The position numbers and the translations under genes are program-made. The notes below the pieces were generated by a model. That model ran no database searches. It worked only from the letters and a program-made list of their open reading frames with translations, and had not been told where the DNA came from. From an uncultured Lachnospiraceae bacterium (GTDB lineage Bacteria > Bacillota > Clostridia > Lachnospirales > Lachnospiraceae): 11,198 nt of DNA. This document shows, piece by piece, positions 6,658 to 11,198 of this stretch (positions are counted from its first letter, which is position 1; each line of letters starts with the position of its first letter). The stretch lies in assembly GCA_900554925.1 (NCBI GenBank), contig USJG01000070.1, positions 1-11,198 of the forward strand. Direction: 5' to 3'.

Positions 6658-7500
6658 ATGAAGTTTACGAAAATGCATGGGTGCGGCAACGATTATATTT
6701 ATGTGGACGGCGGGAAGGAAAAGATTCCACAGGATCAAAAGCCGGAGCTTGTAAGGCGTTTAAGTGACAGACATTTTGGAATCGGCGGAGACGGCGTTAT
6801 TTTTATCAATCCATCCGGGGAAGCTGATTTTGAGATGGAAATGTACAATATGGACGGCTCCAGAGCGGAAATGTGCGGAAACGGAATCCGCTGCGTGGCA
6901 AAATTTGTTTATGATAAGGGGCTTACAGATCAAACCTCGCTCAGTATTATTAGTTGTGGGAAAATTAAGTATCTTGAACTTTTCGTTGAGGATGGAAAAG
7001 TATCGACTGTTAAAGTCAATATGGGTTCCCCTATTTTGAAAGCATCAGATATTCCCGTGATTTCTGACAGCAGGGAAGAAGTTATTGCAGAGCCCATCGA
7101 AGTGGGAGATAAAGTGTATGAAATGACATGCGTGTCAATGGGAAATCCCCATGCAGTAATTTTTGTGGATGACGTGTCATCTTTTCCCCTCGAAAAAACA
7201 GGGCCTCTTTTTGAAAACCATGTTCGTTTTCCGAACCGTATCAACACGGAATTTGTTAAGGTACTGGATGAGGAAACAGTAGAGATGCGTGTATGGGAAC
7301 GGGGAACAGGAGAAACCTTAGCCTGCGGTACAGGAGCGTGTGCTGCTGCGGTGGCCTGCATCTTAAATGGTTTGACTAAGGAGAAGGTTACTGTTAAACT
7401 ATTAGGTGGAAATTTACAGATTCAGTGGGACAGAGAGGCAAATCTGGTATATATGACCGGCCCGGCCGCCACTGTATTTGAAGGTGAATGTACAATATAG
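6658..7500 (+). CDS. dapF: Diaminopimelate epimerase
   Basis: This cytoplasmic enzyme converts LL-2,6-diaminopimelate to the meso form, the precursor of lysine and the cross-linking residue of peptidoglycan. The 280-residue protein has normal length. Both catalytic cysteines are present in their signatures: C73 in E-M-C-G-N-G-I-R-C and C223 in L-A-C-G-T-G-A-C. The N-terminal M-K-F-T-K-M-H-G-C-G-N-D-Y motif and the G-N-P-H (162-165) and E-R-G-T-G-E-T (214-220) substrate-binding segments are intact. I start at ATG 6658, since it yields the standard N-terminus; TTG 6646 is in frame but sits directly on the AAGGG site (6641-6645) and adds four atypical residues. dapL follows 29 bases downstream, so the two form an operon for consecutive steps. 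Confidence 0.96.
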   Translation: MKFTKMHGCGNDYIYVDGGKEKIPQDQKPELVRRLSDRHFGIGGDGVIFINPSGEADFEMEMYNMDGSRAEMCGNGIRCVAKFVYDKGLTDQTSLSIISCGKIKYLELFVEDGKVSTVKVNMGSPILKASDIPVISDSREEVIAEPIEVGDKVYEMTCVSMGNPHAVIFVDDVSSFPLEKTGPLFENHVRFPNRINTEFVKVLDEETVEMRVWERGTGETLACGTGACAAAVACILNGLTKEKVTVKLLGGNLQIQWDREANLVYMTGPAATVFEGECTI

Positions 7501-7529
7501 AAAAGTCATAAAACAGGAGGAAGAACAAA

Positions 7530-8744
7530 ATGTTCAAAATCAACGACAACTACTTAAAGCTTCCGGGAAGCTACTTGTTTTCAACCATTGCTAAAAAGGT
7601 AAATGCTTATGCGGCAGCCAATCCGGATAAAAAGATTATCCGCCTCGGAATCGGCGATGTAACTCAGCCGCTGGCGCCGGCTGTTATCACAGCTCTTCAT
7701 GGAGCGGTAGACGAGATGGCCAGGGCGGAGACCTTTAAAGGCTATGCACCTGATCTTGGTTATGAGTTTTTAAGAAACGCCATTGCCGACAATGACTATA
7801 AGGCAAGAGGATGCGATATTGGGGCAGATGAGATTTTTGTATCTGACGGTGCAAAGTGTGACTCCGGAAATATTCAGGAAATTTTCAGTGTGGACAATAA
7901 GATTGCAGTGTGCGATCCGGTGTACCCTGTATACGTGGACACCAATGTTATGGCAGGAAGAACCGGCACATACGACAGTGTTAAGGAAACATGGAGTGAT
8001 GTAATCTATATGCCCTGCACGGCAGAGAATAATTTTGCGCCTCAGATTCCTGAGGAAACCCCGGATATTATCTATCTGTGCTTCCCCAATAATCCTACTG
8101 GCTCTACCATTACAAAGGCCCAGCTTCAGGAATGGGTCGACTATGCAAACAGGGTAGGAGCTGTGATCATTTATGACGCAGCTTATGAGGCATATATTTC
8201 CGAGGAGGATGTCCCCCATTCCATTTATGAATGCGCTGGTGCAAGAACCTGTGCCATCGAGCTTCATTCTTTCTCCAAGAACGCAGGATTTACAGGTGTG
8301 CGTCTGGGATATACCGTTGTTCCCAAAGACTTAAAGTGTGGAGAGGTTTCCCTTCATTCTCTCTGGGCAAGAAGACATGGAACCAAGTATAATGGGGCCC
8401 CTTATATCGTACAGCGTGCCGGAGAAGCAGTATATTCTGAAGAAGGAAAAACGCAACTAAAGAAACAGGTTGCTTATTATATGAACAATGCAAAATATAT
8501 TTTAGAGGGATTAAAGAGTGCCGGTTATACCGTATCTGGCGGCGTAAATGCTCCTTATATCTGGCTGAAAGCACCGAATGGCATGACAAGCTGGGAGTTC
8601 TTTGATTATCTGCTTGAAAAGGCAAACGTAGTAGGAACTCCGGGTTCAGGCTTCGGACCCAGCGGAGAAACTTATTTCAGACTGACAGCATTTGGCAGCT
8701 ATGAAAATACCGTAGAAGCGGTGGACAGAATTAAGGCATTGTAA
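7530..8744 (+). CDS. dapL: LL-diaminopimelate aminotransferase
   Basis: This PLP enzyme (fold type I) forms LL-diaminopimelate from tetrahydrodipicolinate with glutamate as amino donor, bypassing the acylated intermediates of the classical pathway. The 404 residues match the family length. ATG 7530 follows AGGAGG (7515-7520) by nine bases. The N-terminus F-K-I-N-D-N-Y-L-K-L-P-G-S-Y-L-F is the DapL signature. C-F-P-N-N-P-T-G-S, Y-D-A-A-Y-E-A-Y and the PLP lysine K250 in H-S-F-S-K-N-A-G-F, with the downstream R-L-G-Y, complete the active site. The product is the substrate of the adjacent DapF. Presence of DapL is typical of Clostridia, some archaea, plants and Chlamydia. Nothing suggests truncation. 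Confidence 0.96.
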   Translation: MFKINDNYLKLPGSYLFSTIAKKVNAYAAANPDKKIIRLGIGDVTQPLAPAVITALHGAVDEMARAETFKGYAPDLGYEFLRNAIADNDYKARGCDIGADEIFVSDGAKCDSGNIQEIFSVDNKIAVCDPVYPVYVDTNVMAGRTGTYDSVKETWSDVIYMPCTAENNFAPQIPEETPDIIYLCFPNNPTGSTITKAQLQEWVDYANRVGAVIIYDAAYEAYISEEDVPHSIYECAGARTCAIELHSFSKNAGFTGVRLGYTVVPKDLKCGEVSLHSLWARRHGTKYNGAPYIVQRAGEAVYSEEGKTQLKKQVAYYMNNAKYILEGLKSAGYTVSGGVNAPYIWLKAPNGMTSWEFFDYLLEKANVVGTPGSGFGPSGETYFRLTAFGSYENTVEAVDRIKAL

Positions 8745-8784
8745 AATAAGATCTCATATCAATCATAAATAGGACAGGGAAAAG

Positions 8785-8832
8785 AAAAGCTGCTGCTGGC
8801 GTAAGAATTGTGTACATTGGCAGCAGCTTTTT
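8785..8832 (+). terminator. Rho-independent terminator of dapF-dapL
   Basis: AAAAGCTGCTGC (8785-8796) pairs perfectly with GCAGCAGCTTTT (8820-8831) over a 23-base loop and ends in a T-run. It begins 40 bases after the dapL stop codon. The A-run before the stem may let it work in both directions. Confidence 0.85.
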
Positions 8833-8837
8833 AAGCG

Positions 8838-8919
8838 TATAGAATTCGGGTGTCAAAAGGTGCTTTTAGAATGTGCCTATTCCAAATTTACTAAGCACCT
8901 TTTGACACTCGAATCTGTA
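8838..8919. repeat. Long hairpin made of two inverted copies of the dispersed repeat (copies B and C)
   Basis: Bases 8844-8865 pair with 8893-8914 along 22 positions, with one C-to-T change that still allows a G-U pair in RNA. Allowing one bulged base, pairing continues outward to about 8838 and 8919. The 27-base interior (8866-8892) is A/T-rich. Copy B (8844-8871) is the exact reverse complement of 463-490. There is no T-run after the hairpin, and the dapL terminator lies just before it, so it is better explained as a palindromic mobile or REP-like element than as a terminator. Confidence 0.8.
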
Positions 8920-8934
8920 TAGAAAATCTTGTTG

Positions 8935-8940
8935 TATAAT
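8935..8940 (+). promoter_or_regulatory. Candidate -10 box for the sigma/anti-sigma operon
   Basis: A perfect TATAAT lies 90 bases before the sigma GTG. No good -35 is found at 16-19 bases; the nearest consensus TTGACA (8902-8907) is 27 bases away, inside repeat copy C. Use of this box is therefore uncertain. Confidence 0.35.
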
Positions 8941-8967
8941 AAAGCAACTTATTTTCCATAAGAAGGA

Positions 8968-9012
8968 CACAGCCGATTCGTATCAAAGAAGGAAGGAAAT
9001 TTTCCGGCTGTG
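8968..9012 (+). promoter_or_regulatory. Leader hairpin upstream of the sigma factor start
   Basis: CACAGCCG (8968-8975) pairs with CGGCTGTG (9005-9012) across a purine-rich 29-base loop. The 3' arm ends four bases before the GGGAGG ribosome binding site (about 9019-9024), so the structure would sit directly beside the translation start. Confidence 0.4.
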
Positions 9013-9029
9013 GGAACAGGGAGGCTTTC

Positions 9030-9599
9030 GTGAACGAGCAGCAATTTGAAAATGCTGTAGCACGGATGGTACAGGGAGATAAAACCGGATTAAAAGAGAT
9101 TTACGAAAATTATGCAGGGTATATTTACCGGATCGTCTATGAAGTGCTGCAAAACAGGGAAAATGCAGAGGATGTGACCAGTGAGTTTTTTATCAGGCTG
9201 TGGGATAAGGCAGAGCAGTTTAAACCTGGTAATGGTCATAAGGGATACCTGGCCACTATGGCCAGAAACATGGCGGTTGATTTTCTGCGCAAACACAAGA
9301 AGGAAGAGCTGACTGCGCTGATGCAGGATCTGGGGGAAGAGCCGGAGGAAGAAAAACGGAAAACCCCGGTATTGGCAGAAGGAAAAGAAAGCAAAGTAGA
9401 ACAGCAGGTGGTCAGCGATATGACCATAAAGCAGGCACTTGAAACCTTAAAACCATCAGAGCGTCAGATAGTCAGCCTGAAAGTGCTTGGTGAGATGACT
9501 TTTAAGGAAATAGCGGCGGCTATGGATATTCCAATGGGCACTGTTACCTGGAAGTACCAGAACGCAATTAAGAAATTAAGGAGGTGTGGATATGAGTAA
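9030..9599 (+). CDS. ECF-type (sigma-70 family) RNA polymerase sigma factor
   Basis: This 189-residue protein has the two-domain ECF layout. Region 2 spans about 22-92, with the N-A-E-D-V-T-S-E-F-F-I-R-L-W core-binding segment (45-58) and G-Y-L-A-T-M-A-R-N-M-A-V-D-F-L-R-K-H (72-89). A charged linker (95-125) leads to region 4 (about 132-186), with L-K-P-S-E-R-Q-I-V-S-L-K and the helix-turn-helix F-K-E-I-A-A-A-M-D-I-P-M-G-T-V (158-172). It would direct RNA polymerase to a dedicated regulon. The start is GTG 9030, five bases after CAGGGAGG; no better ATG fits the domain. Its last eight bases overlap the next gene, the usual coupling of an ECF factor with its anti-sigma factor. Confidence 0.9.
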   Translation: MNEQQFENAVARMVQGDKTGLKEIYENYAGYIYRIVYEVLQNRENAEDVTSEFFIRLWDKAEQFKPGNGHKGYLATMARNMAVDFLRKHKKEELTALMQDLGEEPEEEKRKTPVLAEGKESKVEQQVVSDMTIKQALETLKPSERQIVSLKVLGEMTFKEIAAAMDIPMGTVTWKYQNAIKKLRRCGYE

Positions 9600-10365
9600 G
9601 GATTTTGAAAAAGAATACATAGAATTGGCACAAAATGAAATCCCGGACTTGTGGGATCGGATTGAAGCCGGACTTACAGAAAAATCCGCACCGGAAAATA
9701 AAGCCTCAATCACAATTTTTCTTAAAAGATACGGAGGACTGGTAGCAGCGGTCCTGTGTCTTTTGTTCATTCTGCCTGCATGGCTGCTGCTTGGTCAGAT
9801 GGATAGTAAAAATTCCGCTTCTGTGACACAAGCCGAACAGGAAGCATATGCGACCACAGAGGCCAGCGAAGAGGCATATGATATGTCAGCGGCGGAGACA
9901 ATCGAAGAAACAAATGATATGTCAACGGAGGCGGCTACTGAAGAAGTATATGACATGGCAGAAGCCGGAGTCAGGACGGAAAATGCCCCAGAAGAGTCTG
10001 AAACAGCAGATTTGACCAGGGCAATGGCAGAAACGGAAACAGCTTCCGGTGCAATGAGCATGGAAGAAAAGAAACAGGAAACGACAGCTAATGTCCTGAA
10101 AAATGTAACCGTTCAGGTAATAAAGGAAGACAACAATGCTTATAAAACGGAGGGAAGTTCACTTTTGGGAACAGTCTACACAGTGATTATCTGCCATGAT
10201 CCTTCCGACACTCTAAAAAAGGGAGAAGAAATTGAAGTCTACCTTTCCGCATATTCTTCCGTTCGCATGGCGGTGGGAAATGAATTTGAGATTGATATTG
10301 CCTGTGAAAATGATGGGGATTATCAGTTTGTGGTGGAAAAGATTCATCTGAATGAAAAAATATAG
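9592..10365 (+). CDS. Membrane-anchored anti-sigma-like protein with repeat-rich outer domain
   Basis: This 257-residue protein has a short cytoplasmic N-terminus (1-46), one membrane helix (about 48-68) and an outer domain. The N-terminal motif N-E-I-P-D-L-W-D-R-I-E-A-G-L (15-28) is seen at the start of many clostridial anti-sigma proteins; no zinc-binding H-x3-C-x2-C motif is present. Residues 71-165 are rich in Ala, Glu and Thr and include three 12-residue repeats (93-128). A predicted beta-rich C-terminal part (168-257) resembles no fold I can name. ATG 9592 lies seven bases after a perfect AAGGAGG (9578-9584) and overlaps the sigma gene's stop by eight bases; the in-frame GTG at 9586 is too close to that site. 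Overlap with an ECF gene is the main argument for the anti-sigma role, which is inference. Confidence 0.75.
   Translation: MSKDFEKEYIELAQNEIPDLWDRIEAGLTEKSAPENKASITIFLKRYGGLVAAVLCLLFILPAWLLLGQMDSKNSASVTQAEQEAYATTEASEEAYDMSAAETIEETNDMSTEAATEEVYDMAEAGVRTENAPEESETADLTRAMAETETASGAMSMEEKKQETTANVLKNVTVQVIKEDNNAYKTEGSSLLGTVYTVIICHDPSDTLKKGEEIEVYLSAYSSVRMAVGNEFEIDIACENDGDYQFVVEKIHLNEKI
9868..9975 (+). repeat. Three 36-base in-frame tandem repeats in the anti-sigma-like gene
   Basis: The encoded units are EEAYDMSAAETI, EETNDMSTEAAT and EEVYDMAEAGVR, each 12 residues with a shared E-E-x-x-D-M core. The repeat lies in the flexible stalk just outside the membrane helix. DNA identity between units is partial, so the expansion is not recent. 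Confidence 0.7.
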
Positions 10366-10406
10366 ATTTTTTATAATATTTCATAGTAGAATAAACATAG
10401 AATAGT

Positions 10407-10497
10407 AATGGGTATGTAAACCCATGTTAGTGTGTGAATATTTAAAACATAAGTTGCCTGTGTGGTAACCGCTAACATGGTAGTACCCATTTTTTTG
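10407..10497 (+). ncRNA. Structured RNA candidate / complex terminator downstream of the sigma operon
   Basis: Three helices nest or stack. P1 pairs AATGGGTA (10407-10414) with TACCCATT (10484-10491). P2 pairs CCATGTTAG (10422-10430) with CTAACATGG (10472-10480). P3 pairs GTTGCC (10453-10458) with GGTAAC (10464-10469) around a five-base loop. The 3' arm of P1 runs into seven or more T residues, so the element ends as an intrinsic terminator. TGGGT (10409-10413) can instead pair locally with ACCCA (10420-10424), which would open P1. It begins 42 bases after the anti-sigma-like gene. The minimum reading is the operon's terminator; a small RNA or switch-like element is possible, but I match it to no known class. 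Confidence 0.5.
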
Positions 10498-10513
10498 TTG
10501 TAATGAATCAAAC

Positions 10514-10552
10514 TGATAAAAGTTAAGAGCCAAACCGAAGTCTGACTCTTAA
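10514..10552 (-). terminator. UUCG-capped rho-independent terminator of the minus-strand gene
   Basis: Read on the minus strand, 10552 to 10523 forms a continuous stem of about 13 pairs, with the outer arms TTAAGAG and CTCTTAA, a few G-U pairs, and a C-UUCG-G tetraloop. It is followed by CTTTTATCAG (10522-10513). It lies 52 bases beyond the stop codon of the gene at 10605-10991. Confidence 0.75.
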
Positions 10553-10604
10553 TTTAATGACATTGATTAATGGCGGTCCCTGCTATGTAACAGGTTATTT
10601 AGTT

Positions 10605-10991
10605 TTATGACTGCTGGGGACCGACATACTGAGCGTCGCCAAAACCAAGGATTAAAATGAAGATGGTATTTAAGAATAATAATCCAAATCCAAATCCGGT
10701 ACCCTTGCCAAATGCTTTGGCAAGCTTAAAGTACATCATGATCATGACGATGACATTCACACAGGGCACAAAGGTAAGTAAAAATAACCAACCGTTGCCC
10801 CAGGCAAGGTCAAACAGACAATACTGTCCATAAAAAGGAACGATACATGCCCATCCCGGTTTGCCGGCTTTTACAAACAACTTCCAATTTGCCACAATCG
10901 TCAAAATTGCAACCGCCAGAAGTATAAATGTATATACCATAAAAAAGCTGGTTCCCACTGCGGCATATAATGTATCATAACTACTTTCCAT
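10605..10991 (-). CDS. Small DUF5684-like membrane protein
   Basis: This 128-residue protein has three or four hydrophobic segments (about 15-35, 47-63 weak, 68-88, 99-117). The pattern W-K-L-F-V-K-A-G-K-P-G-W-A-C-I-V-P-F-Y (36-54), then L-A-K-A-F-G-K-G-T-G-F-G-F-G-L-L-F (90-106) and the terminal L-G-F-G-D-A-Q-Y (115-122) matches the family I know as DUF5684, widespread in Firmicutes and of unknown function. The start codon (complement of 10989-10991) follows AAGGGAGA (complement of 11001-11008) by nine bases. It is transcribed toward the sigma operon, alone, with its own promoter and terminator. No catalytic residues are apparent. Confidence 0.82.
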   Translation of the reverse strand: MESSYDTLYAAVGTSFFMVYTFILLAVAILTIVANWKLFVKAGKPGWACIVPFYGQYCLFDLAWGNGWLFLLTFVPCVNVIVMIMMYFKLAKAFGKGTGFGFGLLFLNTIFILILGFGDAQYVGPQQS

Positions 10992-11038
10992 TTTCTTAGC
11001 TCTCCCTTCGTAAGAATTTTAACTTTTACATTGATATA

Positions 11039-11067
11039 ATAATAAAGGATAGAAGTAATAATGTCAA
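11039..11067 (-). promoter_or_regulatory. Consensus sigma-A promoter for the DUF5684-like gene
   Basis: On the minus strand a perfect TTGACA (complement of 11062-11067) and TATTAT (complement of 11039-11044) are 17 bases apart. Transcription would start near 11032, leaving a leader of about 40 bases. This is the best-matching promoter in the window. Confidence 0.8.
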
Positions 11068-11198
11068 TTTATAAATAATGTATTAACATTTAGAATAAAA
11101 TATGAAAATACCACAAAATATTTGTAAACATTATAACAGGGTATTACTTTCTTTTTCAAAAGTGGTAAAATAATTAAATTATAACATAGGAAGAAAGA
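11068..11198. other. A/T-rich upstream region at the window edge
   Basis: No gene is seen. The last bases (AGGAAGAAAGA, 11188-11198) look like a plus-strand ribosome binding site, so a gene may start just beyond the window. TATAAC at 11180-11185 is too close to that site to be its promoter with confidence. Confidence 0.35.

Noticed and set aside
8844..8914. Palindrome as the dapL terminator
   Set aside because: No T-run follows it and a textbook terminator already lies at 8785-8832.
10460..10475. TGTGGTAACCGC resembling the T-box sequence GGTGGTACCGCG
   Set aside because: It has an extra A, is embedded in helix P3 and P2, lacks a specifier stem, and has no tRNA-synthetase or amino-acid gene downstream.

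Overview
The window looks like chromosomal DNA from a low-to-mid-GC Gram-positive anaerobe, most probably a Lachnospiraceae-type Clostridia. The evidence is strong purine-rich Shine-Dalgarno sites, A/T-rich spacers with Bacillus-type promoters, a dapF-dapL pair (the LL-diaminopimelate aminotransferase route), a VanRS-like two-component system, an Rpn-family gene of the type common in gut Clostridia, and a DUF5684-like membrane protein. The assignment rests on family recognition only; no search was run.

Layout. (1) 2-205: 3' end of a RelA/SpoT-type alarmone synthetase. (2) 206-656: a 451-base spacer with no convincing gene, holding hairpins and one copy of a dispersed repeat. (3) 657-5356: a tight four-gene operon of DedA membrane protein, family-4 glycosyltransferase, OmpR/VanR-like response regulator and a large multi-spanning histidine kinase. 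The last three reading frames overlap; a hairpin terminator follows. (4) 5593-6532: a monocistronic Rpn-type PD-(D/E)XK nuclease-like gene with its own near-consensus promoter. It contains an in-frame ATG with an excellent internal Shine-Dalgarno, a possible gene-within-gene for the C-terminal domain. (5) 6658-8744: dapF and dapL, the last steps to meso-diaminopimelate, closed by a strong terminator. (6) 8838-8919: a long hairpin built from two inverted copies of the dispersed repeat. (7) 9030-10365: an ECF-type sigma factor and an overlapping membrane anti-sigma-like protein with a repeat-rich outer domain. (8) 10407-10497: a multi-helix RNA-like structure ending in a T-run. (9) 10605-10991 on the minus strand: a small DUF5684-like membrane protein with a clear promoter and a UUCG-capped terminator.

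How the genes may work together. The DedA/glycosyltransferase/two-component operon points to envelope lipid handling: lipid-carrier or phospholipid transport plus glycolipid synthesis, co-expressed with a sensor. The dapF-dapL pair feeds peptidoglycan and lysine. The sigma/anti-sigma pair is a second envelope-type signalling unit. The Rpn gene is the most accessory-looking gene. The observations most worth checking are the internal Rpn start, the three-copy repeat linking positions 463-490 and 8844-8914, and the structured RNA at 10407-10497.
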